Notes: generated by a model from the sequence alone, not told the origin. A stretch of 9,327 bases of DNA from an uncultured Slackia sp. (GCA_900555495.1 USLD01000038.1:1-9327), one strand, 5' to 3'; shown: positions 1 to 5,538, counted from the first letter of the stretch. Numbers and translations are program-made.

Positions 1-100
1 GCTCTCCCCGGTCAGAGGGAATCCGCACCAGCTTTTTGATGTCCTCCAGAAATTCCTCACGATGGGCCTCGGCCCACTGGGAAATGATCTCTTTATCCAT
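1..100 (-). CDS. M20-family dipeptidase (PepV-like), N-terminus only
   Basis: Only the first 33 codons are in the window; the gene runs off the left edge. The peptide begins MDKEIISQWAEAHREEF and continues with a segment containing LVRIPSDRGE. This matches the conserved N-terminus of M20-family dipeptidases, where a helix is followed by an LVRIPSVRGE-like motif ahead of the zinc-binding catalytic domain. Enzymes of this family are cytoplasmic and hydrolyse dipeptides or related amides. The ATG ending at 100 is preceded by a good ribosome binding site (AAGGAG, nine bases upstream), so the start is secure. The catalytic residues are outside the window, so the family call rests on the N-terminal motif alone and the substrate is unknown. 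It lies downstream of glmU on the same strand, but a terminator separates the two. Confidence 0.7.
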   Translation of the reverse strand, partial: MDKEIISQWAEAHREEFLEDIKKLVRIPSDRGE

Positions 101-299
101 GGATATTCGCTCCTTTTCTATTCCCATGAAAACAACCGCATACCATATTACCCCGTTCTCGGGAAAAATGCCCTCTACCTCGCGAAAACACCAGGACGGC
201 AAAGGCGGAAGCACGGCCACATCAACGGCAATCTTGCGAAAACGACCGCAGAAAGGCACCGTCGAACGACGAACGGCGCGACAGCTCATCGGACGAACG
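101..299. other. Intergenic region upstream of the M20 gene
   Basis: This stretch of about 200 bases lies between the glmU terminator and the M20 peptidase start. It should hold the peptidase promoter on the minus strand, since the terminator next to it would stop most glmU transcripts. The most AT-rich part is at about 140-155. It contains a weak minus-strand -10 candidate, TATGGT, without a convincing -35. No open reading frame in it has a credible start. Confidence 0.4.
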
Positions 300-329
300 A
301 AAAACGCCCGCCGGATGGCCGGACGGGCG
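300..329 (-). terminator. Intrinsic terminator of glmU
   Basis: Read on the minus strand this is CGCCCG, a bulged T, CCGG, loop CCAT, CCGG, CGGGCG, then TTTTT. That gives a 10-bp all-GC stem with one bulged base and an immediate five-base U tract. It sits 36 bases past the glmU stop codon in the correct orientation, a textbook rho-independent terminator. Confidence 0.85.
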
Positions 330-365
330 CTTGAAAACAACACGATGCACAATATGATACGCGGA

Positions 366-1787
366 CTACTCGCCCTTCTTCGCTTCGGCTTCGGCCTTAC
401 GGGCACGCAGCTTTTCCCTGTGCTTGCCGGCCCAACCTGTGATTTCGCGCTGGTCGGCGCGCTCGAGGGCAAGCGCATCGGCCTCCACGTCGCGCGTGAT
501 GCACGACGCCGCGCCGATAATCGAGCCGCGGCCGAGCTTCACGGGAGCCACGAGCATGCAGTCGCTTCCCACGAACACGTCGTCCTCGATTACCGTGGGA
601 TGCTTGTTCACGCCATCGTAATTGCAGGTGATAGAGCCCGCGCCGATATTGACGCCCGAACCCATGGTGGTATCGCCAATATAGGACAGATGCGGAACCT
701 TACTGCCGGCGCCGATCGTGGACTTCTTGATTTCAACATGCGTGCCCGCCTTGGCGCCTTCGCACAGATGCGTGCCCGTGCGCAGATATGCGCGCGGGCC
801 GGACGTGGCGGCGTCGTCGATGCGCGCGCCTTCGGCCACCGTTTCATCCACGCGGCATCCGCAGCCGACCACCGTATCGGTCAGGCGGGTGTTTGGGCCG
901 ATCACGCTGTTCTTGCCCACCTTGGTTTCGCCCAGAAGAAACGTCGTGGGAAGAAGCTCCACGTCGTTTTCGATTTCCACGTCGGGACCGATCCAGACGG
1001 TGTCGGGATCCCACATGGTGACGCCCGCGGCCATATGGCGCTCGTTAATGCGGCGCTGCATGGCCTTGGTTGCCTGCGCCAGCTGAACGCGGGAATTCAC
1101 GCCCATGGCCTCCTCGGCATCGGCGGTGGTCAGCGCCAACACCTCGCGACCGTCGGCGCGACAGATCTCAAGCACGTCGGTGAGGTAGTATTCGCCCTGC
1201 GCGTTGTCGTTGGACACGCGGGAAAGCGCGTCGAAGAGCGCCGGCGCGTCGAAGCAGTAGAAGCCGGCATTGCACTCGGTGATCGCAGCCTCCTCGGGCG
1301 TGGCGTCCTTCTGCTCGACAATGCGCGCCACCGCTTCGCCTTCGCGCACGATGCGGCCATAACCGAAGGGGTTTTCCATCTGCATGGTGAGCACCACCAC
1401 GGCGGCATCCGTTTCTTCGCGCTTGGCGACGAGAGCGGCGATCGTCTCAGGAGTGATCAGGGGGCAGTCGCCCGAAAGAACCACGAGCGAGCCTTCGGCG
1501 ATCGAGCCGTCGTCGCAAGTCATGGCCTCGCGAGCGGCGTTGACGGCATCGCCTGTGCCCAGCTGCTGCGTCTGGATGACGATCTGCGTGTCGTCCTGCA
1601 CGAGCGGCGCGACGCGCTCGCTCATGTGGCCCAGGACGGAAATGACGTCGGAGATGCCCGCCTTGCGGGCGGCATCCACCACCCAGCGCACGAGCGGCTT
1701 GCCCAAAACCTCGTGGGCAACCTTGGGTTTATCGGATTTCATACGGGTGCCGGCACCCGCTGCAAGAATCAAAGCTTTGGCGTTCAT
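366..1787 (-). CDS. glmU: Bifunctional UDP-GlcNAc pyrophosphorylase / glucosamine-1-phosphate N-acetyltransferase
   Basis: GlmU (473 aa) makes UDP-N-acetylglucosamine for peptidoglycan in two cytoplasmic steps: it acetylates glucosamine-1-phosphate with acetyl-CoA, then adds UMP from UTP. The N-terminal nucleotidyltransferase domain shows LILAAGAGTRMKSDKPK (residues 6-22), QQLGTGDA (74-81), the metal-site motif SGDCPLI (105-111), NPFGYGRIVR (139-148) and GEYYLTDV (198-205). The C-terminal half is a left-handed beta-helix of hexapeptide repeats from about 262. It includes the acetyltransferase motif KVPHLSYIGD (363-372), with H366 as the expected catalytic base, and NIGAGSITCNYDG (380-392). 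Length is close to the usual 450-480 residues. The last 25 residues are a charged Lys/Arg/Glu tail. The frame stays open 30 codons further upstream, but the ATG ending at 1787 has AGAAGG at good spacing and begins with the family-typical MNAKALILAAG. All key motifs are intact. Confidence 0.97.
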   Translation of the reverse strand: MNAKALILAAGAGTRMKSDKPKVAHEVLGKPLVRWVVDAARKAGISDVISVLGHMSERVAPLVQDDTQIVIQTQQLGTGDAVNAAREAMTCDDGSIAEGSLVVLSGDCPLITPETIAALVAKREETDAAVVVLTMQMENPFGYGRIVREGEAVARIVEQKDATPEEAAITECNAGFYCFDAPALFDALSRVSNDNAQGEYYLTDVLEICRADGREVLALTTADAEEAMGVNSRVQLAQATKAMQRRINERHMAAGVTMWDPDTVWIGPDVEIENDVELLPTTFLLGETKVGKNSVIGPNTRLTDTVVGCGCRVDETVAEGARIDDAATSGPRAYLRTGTHLCEGAKAGTHVEIKKSTIGAGSKVPHLSYIGDTTMGSGVNIGAGSITCNYDGVNKHPTVIEDDVFVGSDCMLVAPVKLGRGSIIGAASCITRDVEADALALERADQREITGWAGKHREKLRARKAEAEAKKGE

Positions 1788-1825
1788 GCGAGAACCTTCT
1801 TCGCATCGGCAATAAAGACATGCGA

Positions 1826-1831
1826 AGTATA
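1826..1831 (-). promoter_or_regulatory. Possible glmU -10 element
   Basis: On the minus strand this reads TATACT, five of six bases matching TATAAT. It would start transcription roughly 30 bases before the glmU ATG. The hexamer 17 bases upstream (TTCGGC) is a poor -35, so this is a tentative call. Confidence 0.35.
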
Positions 1832-2005
1832 ACGCAGCCTGCAAGCAGGCCGAAGCCGCAGGCGAGAACCCATGCAATCGTCAGGAGCAGGACATGCTTC
1901 GCCCAAAAGCCCACGTCACCGCATTCATGCGCCAACAGCATCTCAAACGCTATTGCGAGGCGGCCCCTTCCCTTGTTGCGTCCGCCACCCAAAGAATTGC
2001 AGTTC

Positions 2006-2049
2006 AAAAAAAATCATTTGATTGCAGAATTCTGCGGCTTATGTATAAT
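2006..2049 (+). promoter_or_regulatory. Promoter of the XRE regulator / accessory operon
   Basis: A perfect consensus -10, TATAAT, lies at 2044-2049. A partial -35 (TTGCAG, 2022-2027) stands 16 bases upstream. The A8 tract at 2006-2013, just upstream of that, resembles an UP element. Transcription would start near 2055, giving a leader of about 48 bases before the regulator ATG. The promoter is overlapped by an operator-like repeat, which suggests it is repressed. Confidence 0.7.
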
Positions 2050-2076
2050 TACCGAAAGATGGTAATTGTTACCATC
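2049..2076 (+). promoter_or_regulatory. Operator: three TTACC/GGTAA half-sites at the promoter
   Basis: The sequence GATGGTAATTGTTACCATC (2058-2076) is a perfect inverted repeat with 8-bp arms and a 3-base centre. A third half-site, TTACC at 2049-2053, makes a second, wider inverted repeat with GGTAA at 2061-2065. It also gives a direct repeat of TTACC at exactly 20-base spacing, about two helical turns. The cluster overlaps the end of the -10 element and the expected start of transcription, directly upstream of an XRE repressor gene. By position it is most likely that protein's own operator, giving autorepression. Binding is an inference; the symmetry is read directly from the sequence. Confidence 0.75.
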
Positions 2077-2102
2077 GAAATACCCAGAGAAAGGAAGCAG
2101 GA

Positions 2103-2408
2103 ATGTCATCTTTGACCGGAAGGAGGATAGCGGCTCTGCTCGACAAGCAAGGAATGAATCAGAGACAGCTCGCCGAAGCAACCAATCTGACGCCCGCTGC
2201 AATCAGCAGGTACATCAGCGGCGCACGCGAACCGCGCGCTATCACCGTCGCGGCCATAGCGAAAGCTTTGCGGGTCGAGCCAGCCGACATCATCGGAGAC
2301 GAATCCACAGAAAGAACCGATGAAGCAATCCGCCTCATCGCCCGAAATGCCCACGCACTAACCGACGAGCAAAAAGCAGAGCTCATTGCTGCTCTGATAA
2401 AGGGCTAG
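2103..2408 (+). CDS. XRE-family helix-turn-helix transcriptional regulator
   Basis: This is a 101-aa DNA-binding protein. Residues 6-65 form a Cro/CI-type five-helix domain. The helix-turn-helix is seen in MNQRQLAEATNLTPAAISRY (18-37), followed by the usual SGAREP turn and VAAIAKALRV helix. The C-terminal third (about 66-101) is a short, largely helical acidic segment that may mediate dimerisation. The protein presumably binds the TTACC/GGTAA repeats at its own promoter. The ATG has a GGAAGCAGG ribosome binding site. The next gene, an ImmA/IrrE-type protease, begins eight bases after the stop, with its ribosome binding site overlapping the stop codon, so the two are translated as a pair. In ICEBs1 and related elements ImmA cleaves the ImmR repressor to switch the element on. 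The same relation is inferred here from gene order, not from identity to ImmR. Confidence 0.9.
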   Translation: MSSLTGRRIAALLDKQGMNQRQLAEATNLTPAAISRYISGAREPRAITVAAIAKALRVEPADIIGDESTERTDEAIRLIARNAHALTDEQKAELIAALIKG

Positions 2409-2416
2409 GAGAACAT

Positions 2417-2980
2417 TTGATTTCACGGGAACGCCAAATAGAAATCGAGATTGAGGTTAAGGAAATGCTCAAGGAGTACGAACTCGCAACATACCCAATA
2501 AGCATATCGAAAGTCGCGAAAGCCCTCGGCATCGACCTCATTCCCTACTCCTCCCTCGCTGAAAAAGAGAGGAATTTGGCTTTCACGGCATCGGAGGACG
2601 CATTCAGCATCTGCAGCCCCGACCTCACGATTGCAACAATCGTATTCAATGACACTAACGGGTCCAACTTTAACCGTGCAAGGTTTTCTGGAGGGCACGA
2701 AATCGGACACATCCACCTCAACCACAAGGAAAATACCCCTAATCGTGAGGAAGAGGCGGACTATTATTCTGGATATCTTCTGGCGCCGCACCCGCTTATT
2801 CACACAGGGTCAACCATCGCTTCAGTCGCCAGCAGGTTCGGAATAAGCCAACAATGCGCGAGCTTCGCTTGCAGCCAAACAAAAGCACGACACAAAGAGG
2901 GCGGCCCTTGGCGACCGCATGAAAAATGGCTTATCGATCACGCAACGTGGGAAGGAGGTGGTCTGCTTGGAAGGGCATAG
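2417..2980 (+). CDS. ImmA/IrrE-family metallo-endopeptidase
   Basis: This 187-aa protein carries the zinc-protease motif HEIGH at residues 94-98 within RFSGGHEIGHIHLNH (89-103). Acidic residues in REEEADYYSGYLLAP (110-124) supply the likely third ligand, the layout typical of the IrrE N-terminal-like family (DUF955, COG2856). Residues 28-42 (ISISKVAKALGIDLI) are the usual small helical N-terminal part. The family cleaves partner XRE repressors in response to DNA damage or cell signals, and the preceding XRE gene is the obvious substrate candidate. The start is TTG at 2417, chosen because AGGAG lies five bases upstream and overlaps the regulator's stop codon. The C-terminus (about 145-187) is not recognised. 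Its last codons contain a second perfect Shine-Dalgarno sequence. Length is close to ICEBs1 ImmA, and the active site looks intact. Confidence 0.88.
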   Translation: MISRERQIEIEIEVKEMLKEYELATYPISISKVAKALGIDLIPYSSLAEKERNLAFTASEDAFSICSPDLTIATIVFNDTNGSNFNRARFSGGHEIGHIHLNHKENTPNREEEADYYSGYLLAPHPLIHTGSTIASVASRFGISQQCASFACSQTKARHKEGGPWRPHEKWLIDHATWEGGGLLGRA

Positions 2981-2984
2981 ATAG
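2952..2984 (+). other. Strong Shine-Dalgarno with five-codon ORF at the protease 3' end
   Basis: Within the last codons of the protease gene stands AAGGAGG (2952-2958). Eight bases later is a TTG codon that opens a five-codon frame (Leu/Met-Glu-Gly-His-Arg) ending in TAG at 2982-2984. The site is an excellent ribosome binding site with no full gene behind it. It may be the relic of a lost third gene of the operon, or it may be accidental. Confidence 0.3.
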
Positions 2985-2985
2985 A

Positions 2986-3015
2986 GGGCTGCTTCTGCGC
3001 CAACAAAAGCAGCCC
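2986..3015 (+). terminator. Hairpin after the protease gene (possible weak terminator)
   Basis: GGGCTGCTT (2986-2994) and AAGCAGCCC (3007-3015) form a perfect 9-bp stem with a 12-base loop, starting six bases after the protease stop. No U tract follows on either strand, so it is not a standard intrinsic terminator. It may stabilise the 3' end of the two-gene message or attenuate readthrough into the next gene. Confidence 0.45.
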
Positions 3016-3154
3016 AGTCGGAGCCGCCAGGGGCCCTCAAACCAAGACGAAGTATAGGGCTACGCAATCCAAATGCCCACACCCCGAGCGAATCTGGCAA
3101 AACAAATGTTGTTCAAAGCAATTCGCATCGCCAAAAGCGAAGAAAAGGTGATCT

Positions 3155-3811
3155 ATGGGTAATTTGGATAGTTACGACATTTTCCATGCACGTTATTACG
3201 CCGGGGCAACCTATGCGGGCGATTTCGAAATGCCCGTTATCGAGGGAACGGACCAGATTCCCGAAGACTTAATCCGCTTTTCGGACTCGAAGTCACGCAA
3301 GAGAAACAATCCCAATGCCTGGGTCGTCCCCTATGAACACGATGTGAAACTACGACCGTTTTGGCGAAACGCATTTAAGTATATGGACGGCCTTCTGGAA
3401 CACCCTGGCATAGTCTCTTGGGATTTCAGCATGTATCGCAACATGCCGTTCGCCCTTCAATATTGGAACTGCTTCCGAGGACGGCTCCTGGGGAGTCTAT
3501 ACGAGCGCTGCGGCGGAACATGCATACCAAACATAAGACCAAGCGACAGTCGTAGCCTCTCTTACTGCTTTGACGGCATCCCCACCGAGGCAACAATCGC
3601 AATGGGAACCTTGGGGGCACTCTCGTCACCTGACGATAAGCGCGCATTCGCCATGTATGTCAAAGAGACCGTCAGGAGACTTCGTCCGAAAAATCTTATC
3701 GTCTATGGAGTAGCGCCCGAAAATATCTTCTATGCCGCATTTGACGCAGGCTGCAACGTCATAAGTTATCCGACTCAAGCAGAAATCATTCACGGAAGCA
3801 GGGTTGCCTAG
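3155..3811 (+). CDS. DUF4417 domain protein, phage-associated
   Basis: This 218-aa protein has no known biochemical activity. From about residue 60 to 205 it matches the pattern I recall for DUF4417: WVVPYEHDVKLRPFW (56-70), SWDFSMYRNMPFALQYWN (88-105), IRPSDSRSLSYCFDGIP (127-143), MGTLGALSSPDDKRAF (150-165) and RRLRPKNLIVYGVAP (174-188). DUF4417 genes occur mainly in prophages and related elements. There is no signal peptide or membrane segment, so it is probably cytoplasmic. The ATG has AAAAGGTGA upstream at good spacing. A 174-base gap separates it from the protease gene, and no clear promoter was found in that gap. The next gene starts at the very next base after the stop, so the two are probably translated together. 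Cysteines at 106, 119, 123, 138 and 200 are scattered and do not form an obvious metal site. Confidence 0.75.
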   Translation: MGNLDSYDIFHARYYAGATYAGDFEMPVIEGTDQIPEDLIRFSDSKSRKRNNPNAWVVPYEHDVKLRPFWRNAFKYMDGLLEHPGIVSWDFSMYRNMPFALQYWNCFRGRLLGSLYERCGGTCIPNIRPSDSRSLSYCFDGIPTEATIAMGTLGALSSPDDKRAFAMYVKETVRRLRPKNLIVYGVAPENIFYAAFDAGCNVISYPTQAEIIHGSRVA

Positions 3812-4237
3812 ATGGGTGGAGGATATGGCAGGGGCCTCGACTTCGGCGCAACCTGGGGTTCAGGAAAACTTCCTCTTACTGGCATAGAGCCAGAAACGAT
3901 TCCGGGTGGAAACTTCCATATCGGCCGAAGCCTTGGAGCCAAGGCATTAAACTACAGCGTCGAAGACCCCCGAACGGGTAGGTCCTATCGCTTTCTTGAA
4001 GGCTCGACAATCAGACACGTTGAAGCCTTCGCTGGCAAAGGCGTCAGAAACAAGTTAAACCCTCGAGTTGCCAAAGGATTGAGCGACCAAATCGGAGGTA
4101 AGCCACGCGACTGGAGGCACGTCAAAGGAATCGGAACCATCGACTACAAAGGACGCGCCAGGGATGCCGAAGTCCATTGGTTCGAAGCGTCAGGCCAACC
4201 GAAAGTTAAGTTCAAGGTTAAGGAGTGGTTGTCGTGA
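3812..4237 (+). CDS. Basic hypothetical protein, candidate toxin
   Basis: I do not firmly recognise this 141-aa protein. It is strongly basic: 24 Lys+Arg against 14 Asp+Glu by my count. The N-terminal 40 residues are glycine-rich (MGGGYGRGLDFGATWGSG), as in the linker before a C-terminal toxin domain. The remainder looks like one compact domain, with AFAGKGVRNKLNPRVAKGL (72-90), DWRHVKGIGTIDYKGRARDA (100-119), AEVHWFEASG (119-128) and a Lys-rich terminal strand KVKFKVKEWLS (131-141). His69, His103, His122 and nearby Lys/Arg could form a nuclease-like active site, but that is speculation. The ATG follows the DUF4417 stop directly, with GGAAGCAGGG upstream. Its TGA overlaps the GTG of a small acidic protein. 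Basic-then-acidic overlapping genes are typical of toxin and immunity (or antitoxin) pairs. An alternative is a phage structural or accessory protein. Confidence 0.6.
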   Translation: MGGGYGRGLDFGATWGSGKLPLTGIEPETIPGGNFHIGRSLGAKALNYSVEDPRTGRSYRFLEGSTIRHVEAFAGKGVRNKLNPRVAKGLSDQIGGKPRDWRHVKGIGTIDYKGRARDAEVHWFEASGQPKVKFKVKEWLS

Positions 4238-4419
4238 AAGTGAAATTCCTAGGAGAAACTTCGTTTCTTGAACTCACGCACGACGAGGTTTATGACGTCC
4301 TATCCATTGAAAAAGACTGGTACCGAATCATTGACGATACTGGCGAAGATTATCTCTATCCGCCTGAGGACTTCGAAATAGTGGAACCCGATGATGGCGC
4401 CACGCCCACAATCGACTAG
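4234..4419 (+). CDS. Small acidic protein, candidate immunity protein
   Basis: This 61-aa protein is strongly acidic: 18 Asp+Glu against 4 Lys+Arg. It has no signal or membrane segment. A compact beta-rich body (residues 2-50) shows MKVKFLGETSFLELTHDEVY, then IEKDWYRIIDDTGEDYLYPP and EDFEIVE, probably a small SH3-like barrel. The last ten residues are a loose acidic tail. From memory, similar small proteins are common in Firmicutes phage regions, but no function is established. I chose GTG at 4234 over the in-frame GTG at 4225, because AAGGAG (4220-4225) lies eight bases before 4234 and would overlap the earlier codon. The start overlaps the upstream TGA as GTGA, which implies translational coupling. 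By charge, size and order it is a candidate inhibitor of the preceding basic protein. Confidence 0.75.
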   Translation: MKVKFLGETSFLELTHDEVYDVLSIEKDWYRIIDDTGEDYLYPPEDFEIVEPDDGATPTID

Positions 4420-4425
4420 ACCGTT

Positions 4426-4463
4426 CACGTTCCGTGCTTTCGCCGCCAAAAGCACGGAACGTG
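4426..4463. terminator. Perfect 15-bp hairpin ending the accessory block
   Basis: CACGTTCCGTGCTTT (4426-4440) and AAAGCACGGAACGTG (4449-4463) pair without mismatch across an 8-base loop. The hairpin begins six bases after the small acidic gene and lies between converging genes, since the methyltransferase gene ends at 4524 on the other strand. There is no U tract outside the stem on either strand. The T and A runs lie at the top of the stem. It may block transcription in both directions, or mark the edge of the inserted block. Confidence 0.6.
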
Positions 4464-4523
4464 CCACAAGGCAATTAACCGTTTAAACAACGCTGTCGTT
4501 CACCGAACTACTCAATCGCGACG

Positions 4524-5399
4524 CTAGATGATCGGACGCGTCCATTCCGGCAAGCCCTTGGCGCGGCGGTTCGCACGGCGGCCGCGCATGTTCTCCACGC
4601 AGCCCTGCATGCCGTGCGGCACGTAATCGAGGCTCTCGATATCTTCGGGCAGATAGCTCACCAGGCTCAAAGGCGCGGTCTGGACGATGGATGCGGGGTC
4701 GGGGCCGGGCATGCGCGGCACGGCCTCGAATCCGTACACCGTGGCGCCCTGGGCCACCAGCTTGTTCTCGTAGCCGCTCCACGGCTCGTCGGGAAACATC
4801 GCGCGCACGTCGTCGGTGCTCCAACGCACGTCGTAGCCCGCCAGCTCGAGCTGCGTAAGCGAGAAATCGCGCAGCGGCTGGCTGTCGGTGCGCAGGCGCA
4901 CCATGCCGCCCTCGGCCAGAACGGCGCGATAGGCCATGAGTCTGTCCACATACGTCAGGCGCAGCGGGGCCTTCTTCTTTTTCGGGAACGGCGTGGAGAA
5001 GTTGAGCAGGATCGCATCGAGCTCGCCCGGCGCAAACAGCGTGGACAGGTCCAAATCGGGGTTCTCCTCGAACACGAACACGACGTTGGGCACGCCTTCG
5101 GCCAGCGCGCGCTCGGCGCCGCGCATCACGCAGACGCCCTCGATGTCGAGTCCGACGAACAGCACGTCGGGGTTCGCTTTCGCGCAGGCCACCGTGTATT
5201 CGCCCTTGCCGCAGCCCAGATCGAGACACACGCTGTCGTAAGCGGATTCGCGGCGCGCAGCGCCGGAACCTTCCTGCGGCGTCCAGAAGCGCCACGTCCC
5301 CGCCCACGACGCGGGGTTCGATTCCACGGCGTCGGCGCAGGCCGCCAAACGGTCTTCAAGCGAGAAATCTTTCGGCATACGGGAACGCGCGGTGCGCAT
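4524..5399 (-). CDS. trmB: TrmB-like tRNA (guanine-N7-)-methyltransferase
   Basis: TrmB methylates N7 of guanine 46 in the tRNA variable loop, using S-adenosylmethionine. The Rossmann-fold SAM motif is LDLGCGKGEYT (59-69), followed by VGLDIEG (82-88). Family features then follow in order: ELDAILLNFSTPFPKKKK (126-143), RLTYVDRLMAYRAVLAEGG (147-165), VRLRTDSQPLRDFSL (167-181) and SGYENKLVAQG (208-218), which stands for the TxYExxF motif. The signature normally written NFPDPWPKKRH is here NFSTPFPKKKK, so its aspartate, tryptophan and Arg-His are replaced. At 291 aa it is longer than the usual 210-240, with an N-terminal extension and a tail from about 245 ending in an Arg-rich segment. The ATG ending at 5399 has AAGGAG six bases upstream; Met8 is a weaker alternative. 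It is a TrmB homologue, but normal activity is not assured. Confidence 0.85.
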   Translation of the reverse strand: MRTARSRMPKDFSLEDRLAACADAVESNPASWAGTWRFWTPQEGSGAARRESAYDSVCLDLGCGKGEYTVACAKANPDVLFVGLDIEGVCVMRGAERALAEGVPNVVFVFEENPDLDLSTLFAPGELDAILLNFSTPFPKKKKAPLRLTYVDRLMAYRAVLAEGGMVRLRTDSQPLRDFSLTQLELAGYDVRWSTDDVRAMFPDEPWSGYENKLVAQGATVYGFEAVPRMPGPDPASIVQTAPLSLVSYLPEDIESLDYVPHGMQGCVENMRGRRANRRAKGLPEWTRPII

Positions 5400-5538
5400 A
5401 AGACGCTCCTTTTCGATGGAAGAAAAACAAACGTCTATCCTATACCGTCGGGACGCGCTTGGCGAGAGCGCATTCGAAACACCACCCGAAACGAAAGCGA
5501 CGGCGAGGCCGGACGACCCGCGGCAAGTCGGGCGGCCG
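5400..5538. other. Intergenic region between the importer operon and trmB
   Basis: The 139 bases between the last importer gene and trmB, both read leftward, hold no gene. No stem followed by a U tract was found, so readthrough from the importer operon into trmB is possible. A weak minus-strand -10 candidate (TATAGG, about 5438-5443) lies 40 bases before the trmB ATG, without a clear -35. Confidence 0.4.

Larger units (their letters stand above)
1788..2102. other. Divergent intergenic region between glmU and the accessory block
   Basis: This 315-base region separates glmU (leftward) from the XRE regulator gene (rightward). The half nearest glmU is GC-rich and the half nearest the regulator is AT-rich, including an A8 tract at 2006-2013 and the 12-base palindrome GCAGAATTCTGC at 2024-2035. 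The left boundary of the accessory block probably falls within it. A minus-strand reading frame (1729-2007, TTG start) has one hydrophobic stretch, but it overlaps the start of glmU and has no ribosome binding site, so it is not called as a gene. No tRNA was seen. Confidence 0.6.

Noticed and set aside
36..1832. Long plus-strand open frame opposite glmU
   Set aside because: It is the antisense shadow of glmU, caused by high-GC codon bias. Its His/Ala/Arg/Gly-rich translation has no domain pattern, and glmU itself is unmistakable.
1729..2007. Minus-strand frame upstream of glmU with a hydrophobic stretch (possible small membrane protein)
   Set aside because: It needs a TTG start without a ribosome binding site, overlaps the first 59 bases of glmU out of frame, and the hydrophobic run is short. 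It is worth revisiting only if conserved in relatives.
3101..3113. AACAA-ATG-TTGTT inverted repeat before the DUF4417 gene, as a possible operator
   Set aside because: Arms of only five AT-rich bases are likely by chance, and no promoter elements sit around it.
4464..4523. Search for an attachment-site repeat at the right edge of the block, including the palindrome GTTTAAAC at 4481
   Set aside because: No matching direct repeat was found by eye in the left flank (1788-2050), and an 8-base palindrome alone is not evidence of an att site.
4483..5307. Second minus-strand frame overlapping trmB
   Set aside because: It is an out-of-frame, Arg-rich shadow; the SAM-binding motifs are in the other frame.
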